From Plectrocnemia conspersa (Eukaryota; Arthropoda; Insecta; Trichoptera; Polycentropodidae): 64,000 nt of DNA. The translations under genes and the position numbers were made by a program. The notes beneath the pieces are model-generated. The model was given only the letters and a program-made list of their open reading frames with translations, had not been told where the DNA came from and searched no databases. Location: the NCBI GenBank assembly GCA_009617715.1, contig VTFK01000539.1, positions 124,001-188,000 on the forward strand, read 5' to 3'. The stretch's first letter is position 1, and each line of letters begins with the position of its first letter. This document shows, in pieces, positions 24,514 to 37,578 of the stretch.

Positions 24514-24779
24514 TTAAATAAAATATAACGGTTCGCTGGATAAGATAAATATAATCAGAGTGTAGAAAGTAAATGTCACTTATACAATGAAATATATTTA
24601 AAACAAATTGTTTTTATGTTTAACATAAATGAAACAGGGTGTAATGCAAAACTTTATTGCCATTATTTTAATAATAATCTAATAGAATTCTTGCAAACAC
24701 AATTATTTTAAATATTCAATTTTATATTCGAATGACCCGCATGTTGAACCACTCTGTATAAAACGATACAAATTATAAC

Positions 24780-25010
24780 GGTCAGGGCTGAAAGTTTACG
24801 CTGAGGTCGCATAATTCCCTAATGCATTCGCCGACTATTGTTCGCGCGGAAAACCTCAAATTTCGCATAACAGCCGGACTGACGATTCGGATAGTTAACC
24901 GTCTCACCGCATTTCCGACGATAGGAAGGAAAGGGTCAAACGTCGACGGTGCCTACGTAGGCAATTGCAAAATTTGAGCTACGGGTCCAAACCCTCTGTA
25001 CCGTGTTAAT
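24780..25010. other. GC-rich island with three abutting palindromes
   Basis: Within a CpG-rich patch, CGTCGACG (24941-24948), TGCCTACGTAGGCA (24950-24963) and GCAATTGC (24961-24968) are exact palindromes one after another. The island also holds ATTGTT (Sox-like core) and TAATGCA words. No coding frame is seen. Candidate regulatory element. Confidence 0.35.
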
Positions 25011-26650
25011 TTGTGTGTAATTATATTTAATGTATGTATGTAATTAAATACATAAAATAGTTAATTAGACATAATATTAATTTATATTTATAATTAGAAG
25101 AGATAAAACTATGTCACTTATGTTTCAATGTTTGGTTATATCAATATGGTTTGTGTATACTAGGCAATGTCGTTTATGTATTGATTTTAACAATAAATAT
25201 ATATTGTGGATTCTGAGAAGGTTCGGGTGGAATTAAGGATGGTAAATATGTAGCAATGTTTTGTTAACAAATTGTGGATAAAACATTTATTAATATTATT
25301 TTATTTTCTATAAAAATAATATAAAAACTTTTTCGTCTTCGAATTTAATGCGCTTGAAATGAAAGCGTTTCTAGGTGGAAAATTGGATAATGTTTTTGCC
25401 TCGGGCTTTGTTCAAATTTCATACTTTTTATTAAGTCAGATTCGAAACTTCATAAGATACGTCTGGACAAACAAAAAATGCGCATTTTTCTTTAGAAATC
25501 GCTGAAGGAAAAAATACTTTTCTTTCATTCGGTCAATCTCTTTATGAATAGGTTTGTAATAAATTTTTACTCTTGTGAAATATTTTTCAAAAATTATTTA
25601 TTATTATTTATTAAAATAAATAATTATTTTCTTGAAGTATTTTAGTTCGAATTTGGAAACTTTTAAGATTTTTATGGTTTTCATTTACAGCAAACAATAT
25701 TAGTAATTTATTTTTTTTTCTGATATAAATTGCGATTTAAAAATACAAATAAAATATTTGTTTAACATTATGTTTGCTATAAATAAATAACCATATATTA
25801 GTTAAATATATGATATCGTGATGATGATTTAAATTAGGTTACCTTATATTTTGTGTTAAATTTAAGTTTTGCATATCTTAACCCAATTATATTTAATTCA
25901 ATTGCACAGTTTAACCCAAGCATTCTAGATATACCATGTCTACAATTTTCTAGATTTTCTCGAGAATTGAAAATAAGACAGCTAAATAAAAAAATATATA
26001 TTATGTATGGTATTTTAATATAATATAACAGTACATTATTGTATATTATTGTAGATATCTTTATATGATCGATAAACGGAGAAAAGGATGATCATTGAAG
26101 AGAACAAACTTTAATAAAATGAAGAACAGAGCCTATATTCTTATTTCGTGCATGATATAGATAAAAAAACCTCTTTAAATTATTAAAAAAGAAATAAAGT
26201 TTGTGGCGTGAGTCTGTGGAAAGTCCCTATATATTTTTGCAGTCTGCCGATACTCTTCCTTTCTGAATATAAATGTAGTTCTTCGATTACCACAGTAAAG
26301 ATAAGGCCGATTAGAGTGCTTGAGAAATCGTTAATAATTTTTAATATTAATTTTTTTTTTTATTAAAAGCTTTCAAAAAAGCATATATATTTTTGAACAT
26401 CTGCTACAGAACCACCCTTTCATATTCTTTTATGCAGGGTATAAAAATGCAGCGGTTGTGAAACTTTAAAAATATTTGTACAAATTTTGAATAAAATGTG
26501 AATTTTTAAATAAATGTTATTTCCGATTTTTGTTAAAAATTGGTTCGGCTATATTACTATTGTTCTTCAACGATCCGTTTGCTTGTAAAGTTAGAAAAAA
26601 TCTTTTTTTGGGTCAGATTAAATTTAAGTATGATATTTCTCTATCTTGAA
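25011..26650. other. AT-rich spacer
   Basis: AT-rich, low in distinctive structure. No gene or transposon motif recognised. Confidence 0.5.
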
Positions 26651-27290
26651 TTTGCATCGATAAAATATTAAATTAGTTTGAGGACGGCTAATTGGATTAC
26701 TCAAGGATTAAACTTGTAACATTTTGTGAATAATTTTCCGAGTTTCCCGGAAGCTTGTTCATATGACAAGAATTAAAATGTTAAGTTTCCTTGTCACCTT
26801 TGACCATGCGCCCGGAATAGATAATTTCCCTTCGCGGACAAACACAGCGAAGCGGAGATAAACTGGCGACGGAAATGCGTTGGGGCATATCAATGAATTG
26901 AAATGTTTAAACGGTCGCAAAGTTTAAATGGGGCCATTAGTTATTCCCTCTGTATCCACGACGCACATTTTTCACGTGGGTCGCTGAAAAATTTCCATGA
27001 CTTTCTCGGCAAAGAGGAAGCGCGCAATAAATATGCGAGATTTTCCAATGAGCGACGACCTTTCCCGGCACCCCGAAACACTCGGCCTGATTAAGTGTGT
27101 GGTCTCCGGGGGTCCCCCGAATTAAAACGGAAGGTTTTGCGGCGAGAAAATTCGCGTAATTGAATTTCTAGCCACCCACTCAAACTGAATCCCAGGGCGA
27201 AGAAGCCCCTTTCTTTGCATTTCTCCTTAAACCCTTTGCGTGAATTGTTAATGGGAAGTATAAGTGCAATTTGCACATTTTCTATATTAG
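26651..27290. other. GC-richer unique island
   Basis: Two short opposing frames (26903-27094 plus, 27091-27276 minus) abut but show no domain. The sequence carries CACGTG (E-box) near 26975 and a GGGGGTCCCCC near-palindrome at about 27108. Candidate conserved non-coding element. Confidence 0.3.
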
Positions 27291-27599
27291 CTTGATTTTT
27301 TTTTTTAAAATTATTGTATAATAATAACTATAGGTACATAAACATGTATTTAGATGAAGTATTATTACATTATATATATTTACATTTTATAATGTTAATT
27401 TTTATAATATATTTAAATACATTTTGTACTCTTACAACTTGATCGTTTATTTAAATAACTAGTTTTGCTAACTACATAATTTATTTTATGAAATTCACAC
27501 TTTATTAGTCATAATTCTAATTGTCTACGTTGCGTGGATTTTTGATTTTCCTGATTTTGATTTATTATTATTAATCTAAGCACTAAAATGACGTCTTTC

Positions 27600-27910
27600 G
27601 GTCATTATTAATGGCAAAGCGATCTTAATCTCAACCAGCTTAAAATATTTAGGGATTCACCTTGACAAAAGTTTGACTTGGAGAACTCACATTTGGAACA
27701 AGAGAAAGCAACTGGGACTTAAGCTTCGTAAGCTGTATTGATTAACAGGTCATAAATTAAAATTATCATTAAAAATAAAATACTTATATACAAAACAATA
27801 ATGATGCCAGTATGGACCTACGGAGCTCAGGTATGGGGTGCTTTCTCCAGGGCAAATATAAATATTATACAAGGGTCCATAAACAGAGTGTACGCCCTAA
27901 TAAACTTGTT
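27600..27910 (+). mobile_element. Jockey-type retrotransposon RT thumb fragment
   Basis: The plus strand reads SLKYLGIHLDKSLTWRTHIW, then NKRKQLGLKLRKLY, a stop, LTGHKLKLSLKIK and, after a one-base slip, MPVWTYGAQVWGAFSRANIN followed by QGSINRVYA. This is the conserved thumb segment of insect Jockey-clade elements (KYLGxxLDxxLTW..HI...RKQLGLKLRKLYWLxGRKSKLSL..K....KPVWTYGIQLWG). One stop and at least one frameshift are present. The catalytic RT domain upstream is absent, so this is a 5'-truncated and probably 3'-truncated copy. Confidence 0.88.
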
Positions 27911-28639
<729 letters not shown>

Positions 28640-28859
28640 GTTTTATAGTATTATTCATATTCAGAAGCATTTTTAAAGCATAAAAAACATGCTGAGCGTA
28701 AGCTCTAAATTGCGGTTTTGACTCGATGTTCGTTTCAATTCGCAATATGTGCTCAATGTTATCATATATGTATATATATACATTTACTTTTTAATATACT
28801 TAGTTTACTCATTTTTTATGTACAAATGTATAACCAACCAACCATTATTAAAATCTAGT

Positions 28860-29290
28860 GTCATGGTATACGGGTGTAAGTCGTGGACATTCAGCATTTA
28901 TTCATTCAGTCTTTCAGCAAATGTAAGCTTTCGAGCGAAATAGCCTTATTAAGATTTTTGGCCCTGCTTGCTATGATGGTACTTGGCGTCGTCTGTACAA
29001 AAACAAATTATACGAGCTAAATCAGCCACGGAGTCGTCAAAGTATATTAAAATACAACGTCTCAGGTTAGGCGGATATCTCTCCCGCATGCACAACTTGA
29101 AACTTGCGAAGTGTTTCACTTTTTATGTCTAAGGAAAAGAAGGCCGCAGATAGATCGCGACTGCATGAATTAATAAATATTTTCAATTCGTTTGGCATCA
29201 GCGATTATTACTGCATATCTCAGGATATAGAAAATAATATTAAATGAAGCTAAGGCTCACCCCAAATTTAATTATATCCTATTTATTAAT
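28860..29290 (+). mobile_element. RTE-like non-LTR retrotransposon C-terminal tail
   Basis: Plus frames read VMVYGCKSWTFS (expected LLYGSExWTL), FGPACYDGTWRRLYKNKLYE (expected RIFGPxxxxGxWRxRYNxELYEL), then IKIQRLRxGGYLSRMHN-like sequence (expected IKxxRLRWxGHVxRM) and finally LNEAKAHPKF (expected xxEAKxHPGL), the usual last residues of this class of endonuclease-reverse transcriptase polyproteins. Frame changes and a stop show it is dead. Only the tail is present, as expected of 5'-truncated insertions. The following AT-rich sequence may include its 3' untranslated region. Confidence 0.75.
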
Positions 29291-30020
29291 TTATTATGAT
29301 TTTTTTCATCCGTTAATTTTTTTTTATATTATATAAAATTAATACTTTTCATCAAAATTTTTCAAAACGTAAAAAATACTTGGACCGGCTCTGAAATAAT
29401 TCCTAATTAAATTTATATAATATATTTAGTCTGTAATTAAAAAAAAACTATTACAAACTTCTACGAGCAGAAAAAAACGTATAGAAGTGATCGAAATAGT
29501 TTGCCACTACAAAGTTATTTATTTACCTAATATAGTTAATTGTATATATAATAAACTAAATATAAATAAAATTTATTAATGTATGTATGTGTTTCTTTAT
29601 TCTATTAAGGAAATCCGCTACATTTTTACTTCTGCGGATCGTCATAATTTTTTTTTTGCATAATTTTTATTATTTTTTTATTTATATGGGTTCTTATTTT
29701 ATATTTTATGTGTAATACTTTATTAAAACTTATATTTCTTCTATAAAATACAGACTATAAATAAATTTACATGCAAACACACAGAAATAAACGTAACTCT
29801 TATAAGTTTTTAAATTAGTAGTATATACTGATATTATATTTATATATGTATTATGATTATTTCTAAGAAAAAATGTTTTTATTATTTCCAGCCAAATATT
29901 GATTTTTAATTAACATTTATTATTATAAAATAAATAGAATCTGGTTATATTAGCAATATTTAATTTTTCATTCTATTTTTATTTAATCTCAAGATTTTTT
30001 AATAATCACTTGCCTTTTAA
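29291..30020. other. AT-rich spacer
   Basis: AT-rich; no gene recognised. Confidence 0.55.
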
Positions 30021-30560
30021 ATCGTTTTATGTTTCCATTTACGACTTCAAAGGTGAAAGGTAAACCAATTTATACGTTCACGGACTGCTTTGGAGAGTAC
30101 TACACTCCCCTTTGGCCTACTCTCGGCTCTACAGTCTGATTGATCAAACGTGCCACGGGTTGATTATCGATAATTTATCAAAAGAACGTCTGTGATATGA
30201 GATGGATAGAATCTTGCCAGGAATAACATTTCCGTTTTTATTCATGCAGACGATTCGCGGATATTTTTTTTAGAAGCGACCTTGCTCGGAAAAGCGGTGA
30301 AAAGGTCCGCAGCCTTTATGGCTATCATTCACGAGGGTCACAGAAAAAACCTTCCCTATTTCGTATTTCGTGTAAAAAAGCAGGTGTGTTCTTTTGCATG
30401 TTTTTTTTAACAGAAGCGAATGAATCGCCTTTGTATGGCGTCATACGTACTCCGAAACGTTTGACTGATTTGCTTCATAAAGCATACATCAAAGGATTCA
30501 AGCTTCGGCGCTTCTTTTCTAGCAATTAAAAATTGAGTGCATATTTTTTCGTGGACGAAG
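30021..30560. other. Unique GC-richer island
   Basis: Complex sequence without a long frame on either strand. Candidate non-coding regulatory element by composition only. Confidence 0.25.
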
Positions 30561-30973
30561 TGTGAAATATGTCAAAAAATGTCACTTATTTAACATGACT
30601 ATATTTTTTTTTATATATTATAAAAACAAATCGATTTATAGACAGAATGCGATGAAAGGCAAATTAATACATTTCCAGATTCATATTTTATGCGTTAAAA
30701 AACTGTTCTACTTTAAATCGAGGTTCAAATAAAAATCTGAAAAAGCGAAATTTAGAGAATGGGGCGGATGCACCAATAACTACCGTCCAAAGTATAATAT
30801 AAAGTTTTTTGACGGAACTTGGGTTCACGCGTTATCATGGTATATAGTTACATCTTCAATCTCTCCATGTAATACCATATGTCTATATGATTGATTTGCT
30901 ATTTGGTAGCAATTTAGAATGAATAATCTCTTCAGAATCCTACCACACAAACATATTTTTTTATTGGCAGCCG

Positions 30974-31137
30974 GTCAAAAGAGCGTGCGTCAAATGAGCG
31001 CCGTCATATGAGCGCTGCATTATAAGCGCTGCGTCATAAGAGCGTTCACCAAAGTAGCGCTGTAACAAAATAGCGTGCGTTAAATGCGCAGACAGTCATA
31101 TGAGCGTTTGACAAAAAAAAGCACGTCATAAAAGCGC
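30974..31137. repeat. Array of 11 degenerate 13-16-bp GAGCGC units
   Basis: Eleven consecutive units follow the pattern GTCAAATGAGCGCTGC with variation: GTCAAAAGAGCGTGC, GTCAAATGAGCGCC, GTCATATGAGCGCTGC, then worn units, and finally GTCATAAAAGCGC. Unit lengths of 13-16 bases are not fixed, so this is not a simple satellite. Such arrays are found as subterminal or terminal repeats of some DNA transposons. A near-open minus frame lies about 340 bases downstream. Confidence 0.85.
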
Positions 31138-31479
31138 AAAAATACTTGTAGAAAATCAAGTAATGAATATTTTAGGAATTAGGTATACAAAAATATAAGT
31201 AAATTTTGAGAAATTTACAAAGAATAAAAATTCACGAGAAATAAGCGGTAAAATTAATATTTTATGTGCTAGAGCGTAATGACGATTAAAATGATTAGCC
31301 AATGAAAACATCATTATTTATTAATTATTACGTACTTATGAAAGTATGGGTCCCCATCCCCATACGTACGATATACATATATTTTGTACTAAAATGAAAC
31401 GCTGATTTTGAATTTAATATTAGATTTGTTCTGTAATGTTTCATTAAATTGACAAATAATTATCGACTCGACTTGCAAT

Positions 31480-31800
31480 GAATGCGTACAGTTGTAGGGC
31501 AGGTATATGGCCCGCCAGACCTTTTTTCATTTATTTTAAACAAGTACACTTTATCGCGAATGTCGGTTGAGTACGAATATTGCCTCAATCTGCCTTGGGC
31601 GTGTATTTCTAATAGATTTCCTTAGTCAACCTTAAAATTTTGGGTTTATTAGTGCCATAAATTTATTTTTCGCTCTTTAGCAATGCGCCCTAAAAAATGT
31701 TTTTTGTCTTGGTAAATAATAAACACATTGGGGTTAGTTGATGTAGTACCCATCGGTTCAATTTGTTCACTGACTTTATTTAAGAAAAATCACTATTTGA
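31480..31800 (-). pseudogene. Near-open frame, possible zinc-finger transposase remnant
   Basis: One minus-strand frame runs about 107 codons with only three stops, all within 13 codons. It reads STNPNVFIIYQDKKHFLGRI then KERKINLWH before the stops, and GNLLEIHAQGRLRQYSYSTD after them. Long openness in AT-rich DNA suggests former coding sequence. The arrangement NPxxFxxYxxKxxxxGRxxKERxxxLWH, then cysteine-like positions now lost at the stops, is reminiscent of the FLYWCH-type zinc fingers of MULE transposases. I do not recognise it firmly. Together with the GAGCGC array it may be one internally deleted DNA transposon. Confidence 0.35.
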
Positions 31801-32149
31801 CTACATATGAAATATGATCTTTATTCACTTTTGCCATAAACGATATTTTTGCCCGAAATTTGAGCATGATTGCGACATTACAGGTATTAATAAAATGAAC
31901 AGTGGATATTTTAAAACTTTAAGCAAATATTTGTAATTGAATATGTTTCGTTGATTATTACGTGATTTGATATTTTAAAATATTTATAGAATAATACGTA
32001 ACTTAATATGCTACGTTAATTAAAACGTTTTTTAATATTTTAAAATACGTTCAGAAAAAAAATATAAAAAAGTTATTCGCTTGATGGCTTCCGTTACGTA
32101 ATTTCACTGTACACTATACGAAATTAGTTAAATGAAGTAATTTAACGTC

Positions 32150-32800
32150 AATTTATAATCCTATTTTTGGGCTCCCCAGACAGTGAACCGAGTGAATTTC
32201 CGATGTTACTCTGTTAAAAATAAAATAGAGCCTTTCGTGCCCGATTAAAAAAGAGTTATTTGCGCGTACATACATACATACATATATACACTCATGTGCG
32301 CACACAAAATCCGCAATAACTAATGGAGGCAGTTTGTTATCGACCTCCCAAATGCAGACATCAGGTGCGTTATAATCGTTCGTATCCCCGCCGGGGCTAT
32401 GTCGAACGTTCTCAAACATTTTTTTCTATTCAAATAAGGTACAAAAGTGTATGTTTATACGTACATATTATATTGTTTGTCGGTAAATTAAATTTTGCGG
32501 TTCGTTACGCAAACACGTTCGCTTTACGAGTGTTTCGTAATCGATCGCGTTTCTTATCGGTGCCGAGCGAGAGTCGCTTCTGAATAAATGAATACTTTAT
32601 GGATGTATGTATTTTGTGGGTTTGCAAAGCTCGTTTTCACTCTCGGGATATTAGGTTTTTTGGATGGATTTTTATAAGGTATTTTTCATCCATACAATAA
32701 TTCTCAAAGTTTGTCTGTTTCACTAAAAACTCGCGGATGGAAAACTCGAGCGATATGATTTATTTATAGAAAGCTTATTTTTAATAATAATATAGGTGGG
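32150..32800. other. Unique island with TACA microsatellite
   Basis: A short TACA repeat lies at about 32267-32283. Overlapping frames on both strands (88 codons minus, 86 codons plus) have no recognisable domain. Candidate regulatory DNA. Confidence 0.3.
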
Positions 32801-33501
32801 TGTAAATGGATACTAAAAAAATATAAATCATTCTATTTTTTATTATAATTTTCTTGAAATTCAACATCTTGGTAGAACGATTCCTCAAGTCATAAAAAAT
32901 ATCTCTTTCCAGCTGTTTATTAATCATATTTTAAAGAAAACTGATGATTATTTTTTCATATTGCAAAATCACATTATATGGACATCTTCCTAATGATTTT
33001 TTTCTTTGATTACCCATTGAATTAATTTTGGGCTCAGTTACTCAAAAATATTACCATAGTACTCTCCATTAATTTATTAGCATGGAAATTTTTTTTTCGT
33101 GTTGTGTGTATGTTGGTTTAATCAACAACAGAGCATCAAACAAGCACTGTAAAATATTAGTCCTCTTACTATTAATTATTTCTGTATTAATCCGTAAAAT
33201 GTGGATTTTTGTACTCTCTTTAAAACTAAAGAAATGCATTTTTATATTTATCAAACAATGAATATTATAGAAAAAACTCTAAACACTGACAGGATAAAGG
33301 ACGATTCAGATGAGTTTTTAAATATCCAGAATGTAGGCTGTAACAGCACTAACCAAAATTCTAGATTTTATTATGTTTCTGATTCTGGATCCATCAAAAC
33401 CCTAAAATATAATATTGAATATATTATATGTTTATTAAAAAAACACGTGTATTACTAACGATTTGTCTTTTAGTTTTAAACCACTTTAAATCCCTTTATT
33501 C
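32801..33501. other. AT-rich spacer
   Basis: AT-rich; an 85-codon plus frame at 33201-33458 is polar and unremarkable. No gene called. Confidence 0.45.
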
Positions 33502-33575
33502 ATTGCCTTTGTTATGATTAATAACAATGATAAATTTATTTATTTATCATTGTTATTAATCATAACAAAGGCAAT
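33502..33575. repeat. Perfect 34-bp-arm hairpin
   Basis: Arms 33502-33535 and 33542-33575 are exact inverted copies (starting ATTGCCTTTGTTATG) around the 6-base loop TTATTT. Just outside the right arm, CATAACAATG again resembles part of the arm. Perfect identity implies recent origin, for example by template switching, or selection on the stem. Confidence 0.95.
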
Positions 33576-34990
33576 CATAACAATGTCTTCCAATAAGTAT
33601 GATAATCGGTGATGAAGTACAGTTGATTTATTTAATTTTACTGACAATGCTATTCCGGCTTTTAAATATCATTAAGTCAACATAATGTGCTGTCTGATGA
33701 AAAATAATATAACAAAGAACACCGCATTTTATAAGGTGTTATATCAAGAATATCAAGTATACGATTTAACTATTATAGAAACAATCCACGAACGAATTCG
33801 GTTACAAAAGCCAGTAATATACATTTATTTATATTTAAGTACGAGTTTTGTATTGTATGTTGAATTTTTTTTTTTTGATTATTGATAAATGTGTAGTATA
33901 AAATAGATTTTCAACTTAATTTTTTGAGTAATATGAATAAATAGCGGTACACATGTTCCCCAGTTCTACTTTAACACGGGTTGAAAATTTCATTTATTTA
34001 CCTATACATAGGAATTTCATTGTTCAGTTCTTTCCATGTACATAGAAGTGCTTTCCATGCAGCACCGAGTTCGATTCGAGTGGAAACATAATTAACTTGG
34101 TAATGATTCTGGGGTTTCAGTTTTATTTGCTGTTAAAATATGCGCCTTTTGATTAAACTATTTAAAAAACTGCAGAATATTGCTAACTATATTATTTGTT
34201 TTTCAATGATTTAAAAGGAGTTTAGTTGTGCGTTTGTGTACGATCTTGATAACATAAGTCAGCTTTTAATGTGTTTAAAGCAAATATTGAAATATATTTT
34301 AAAGTATAATACCGATATGTTGAGTTCGAGAGGATATGTAATTAAGAAAATTAAAGTTGGCGTGTATGATGAAATACAGTTAGGCGTAGGATGGAGAAGG
34401 AAAAAGGGGGTGTGAGTTTTTGGTATATATATTGAAGCGAGACACAAAGAATTACAGGTCCTTTACGGGCTTCAAAACATCTCGAAAAATTTAGTTTGAT
34501 AACGGATTGAGCCTGGAGTGTTTTTTTCGTGAAAATCGACCTACTAGGGATTTAAAAATTTTGTTTAATTGTAATGAAAATATCTCTAAATAAATATATT
34601 TTACAAAAAACTGAAAATTCTGAGATATAATAAAACCCGTAGTGGTTTAGCTTTTGACAGCCTAATAATAAAGGTAAAATTTACATTTATTTTTTTAGAA
34701 ATGTTGAAGTTGTAAAATATACATTTAAAGAAACAGCTTTATAGAATAATACATAATTTTGTGTAAAGCATATTTAAAAGTTTTAACTACCGAATATAAT
34801 TCGGTCCTTGACGGTCTCACGCCTGGTTCTTTCGATCTTTTGTATATTGTTAGTATTAGTTGATTAAAGACTTCATAAATATAACTTTCAACAAAACGTT
34901 GGTATTTTACATGCTTAAAAAACAGTATAAAACAAGATTAAAACCAGCTCGTAGTTAAGTAGCTTAAAACCAGCGTTATTATATTTAGAA
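33576..34990. other. AT-rich spacer
   Basis: Mostly AT-rich. Short frames at 33685-33885 (plus) and 34259-34447 (minus) show no domain. A small stem (ACCGAA, TTCGGT) sits near 34789. Confidence 0.45.
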
Positions 34991-36060
34991 TAACTCAATA
35001 TTCTTTTGGTTAAAGTCTGTGTTTTCGCTTTATGCTTAGCCATCGAGACAGGCGTAAACTTTTCTGCTCGGCAACGTCACGTTTTAGCATAATGATCGGA
35101 GAATTTGACTAAAACCTTCGCCTGTGCATTCGAATTTCCCTTAGGCTCATTTAAATGCTGTGTATATACTGCACACAATAAACAACTTTCATTTCTCATA
35201 ATGTCGGTCTTGACGCAAAATATCATCACCATAATGCTCCCGAGTTTAATTTCAACCATGACTTTAACTAAGAGCCGTCGTCTTTTGTGATCGAGCGAAG
35301 ATGTTTGCCGTTTTATTTCTAAATGTCCTTTTAGATGCTGAAAGGACGGCGCCCGTATTGCATTCATCTTCCAAGTTGCTTTCATCCTCCAAATCTTGCG
35401 TCTGAATAAATATTCGAAACGTAACTATTTCAGAATAACGTCCGTATGAAATGTTATTTTAATTGCATAGCATATTTTAACAAATGGACACAAACATAAA
35501 ATAATGTATTAAATTAAATTTAAATGTATATTTCATCACCATTAAATAAATTTCAAACTGTGTGCGGTTTTAATTGTTAAATTCTCAGTCACAACTTCAT
35601 ATATAATAGTTATACCTCCAAAACACAATATAAATACTCCAACGATTCTCAACTTTCAGTGCGCATTTTCACAGTGAAACTCGTTGCCATCGTCACATTG
35701 CTTTCATATTACAAAATACAATAATGTACTTCAACGAATGTTTGCTCTTCGCGTGAAATATGATTAAGGGTCTGGGGGTGCTTCCCGTGGGCGTCGTTTT
35801 GTTCCCTTTTACGGTGTAGGTTCACGCTCAGTGGGGTAGTAGTGCGACAAACGCTCGAACTTCTGAACGAGTGTCCGTTTAACTCACTTTGTGGCGTGAT
35901 ACAATTCGAAGATTTTCCCCAAATAAGTATAGCGTCATCTCTTTTGCCCCCATTGCGGTGAATAAAGCTCCTAGATGCGAGTTGTTTCGCTCGAGGGGAT
36001 ACTGGGATGAATCTTCTTAAATCCATTTATGAGAACGTGGTAATGATTTCGTTTAATTAA
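34991..36060. other. Unique island with two long minus-strand frames
   Basis: This kilobase is markedly more complex than its flanks. The minus strand carries uninterrupted frames of 102 codons (35077-35385) and 105 codons (35709-36026), both basic and without a domain I recognise. Lower AT content makes stops rarer, so openness alone is weak evidence. Consensus splice signals were not clear at either frame. It could be a regulatory region or lineage-specific exons. Confidence 0.3.
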
Positions 36061-36360
36061 ATTTTAGAAGTACAATTTTTTTTAAATCAAGGAATAAATA
36101 AAATTTAGGAAATTAAAACTCTTGCTTCATGTGTTTGCCATTTAAAAAGATACTATATAACTAAAATCTACCAACTGTAGAGAGAACATTATCGCCTGTT
36201 AAATAATGCTATTTTAAAATTTAATATTAACTGTTTTCTCTACCTTTTATTATAATAGATTATTAGAGTCTTATAAACCATTTTGCAGATATAAAAAATA
36301 TATATAATTTTATATATTTTTTAAATATTAATATTTTCATAAACTACCATCATTAAGATT

Positions 36361-36625
36361 ATCGATATTATCGACAATCTGGCAATGCTCAACGAATTTC
36401 GACTGCGAGCTTTAATTAGAGTCGCGATCATGTCCCTTATTCTTGCCCATCGCGGCCAAGCCGTCAGTGCTTGAACGCTCGTCTTGTACGTCTTCTCAAC
36501 AAGTTTCCCCGAACACAGATGTCACAATAATGTTTTCGGCGATAGCTATGAGGAACTAAAAACGTTTATGTGGGATGGTGCTTGATCTATTTTATATGTG
36601 CACCATAATTGTTTTTTAATATTTT
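36361..36625 (+). mobile_element. CR1/Jockey-like retrotransposon 3' tail, copy C
   Basis: Aligns with the last 260 bases of the copy at 17.65-17.92 kb: GAGTCGCGATC, CTTATTCTTGCC, GCGGCCA, CTTCTCAACAAG, GGGATGGTGCT, ATCTATTTTA and GTGCACCATAAT occur in the same order. It encodes only the C-terminal tail of the polyprotein with frame changes. This is a 5'-truncated insertion. Confidence 0.8.
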
Positions 36626-37508
36626 TAAATGTTTAATTGTATATTCCTTTAACGATATAAATTACATTTTAAATAATATTTATAATAATATAGTAAATCC
36701 TAAAAAAGGAAACAAAATATAATAAAAGGAAAAAGTATGGTATAATATTATGAAATATTAAAGTTCAAAAACTAGTTTGTAGTAAAATAATAGAAGAGTA
36801 ATAGAAAAAAATATATAAAAAAAACGATTTAAATTTAAAAACAAACTTTAAATATATAGAAAAGGTTAATATTAAGATAATGATATTTTATAAAAAAATA
36901 TTATCTTATTAATAGTGTAAACATGACGTAAAAATCATTATCTTATTTATATAAATTAAGAAAATTTAAGAAGACATTTATTATTATGCTAAAAATATTT
37001 TACTCACAAATATTAAAAAAAAAATAGTTAACAACATTTCAGAATATATAAAAAAATGCTGATGAAATCGCTACAAATATTCTAATCAAAATGTGAAAAA
37101 AAAGTAAGCTAATTAATCGATCACTAGCCTTTTTACCCTCTTAGTAGACATTTTGGTATTACCATATTGTTATAAAATTATTTTAGATGAATTAACAACA
37201 ATACAAAAAAATAAAAAAAAATATATAAAAAACGTATAATACATTCATAAATATAAATAATTAAAAATATTCCTAAAATGAAGTTTTGCTTCAAGGATAC
37301 AAAATTACGTAAATCTTGAGGAGCGTTTTATGCTATAACTTAACATAAATTAAGATGACAAGAATATTATACTTAACATAAAAACTCATATTACACTTAT
37401 ATTTAAACTATTTTTGAAATTGAATATTATATAAATAGGACATTTTGTAAAGCAAATATTTCGTCTCAGGGAAATTTTATCTAGTATATATTTATATTTT
37501 TTTTTTAA
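36626..37508. other. AT-rich low-complexity sequence
   Basis: Long A-rich stretches, no gene seen. Confidence 0.6.
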
Positions 37509-37578
37509 TTTCCCGTTGTAACCTGACAGGCCTAAGCCCAATGCGTTACAATGAGGTAAATCTGTACCAACTGGGTAA
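37509..37578 (-). repeat. Inverted repeat pair, left arm
   Basis: Read on the minus strand it contains CCCAGTTGGTAC, TGTAACGCATTGGGCTTA and CTGTCAGGTTACAA. It matches the plus strand at 38427-38502 at roughly 90%. The overlapping 71-codon minus frame is part of this repeat and is not recognised. Confidence 0.8.

Noticed and set aside
33201..33458. 85-codon plus frame
   Set aside because: Polar, AT-rich composition without domain or splice sites; compatible with chance.
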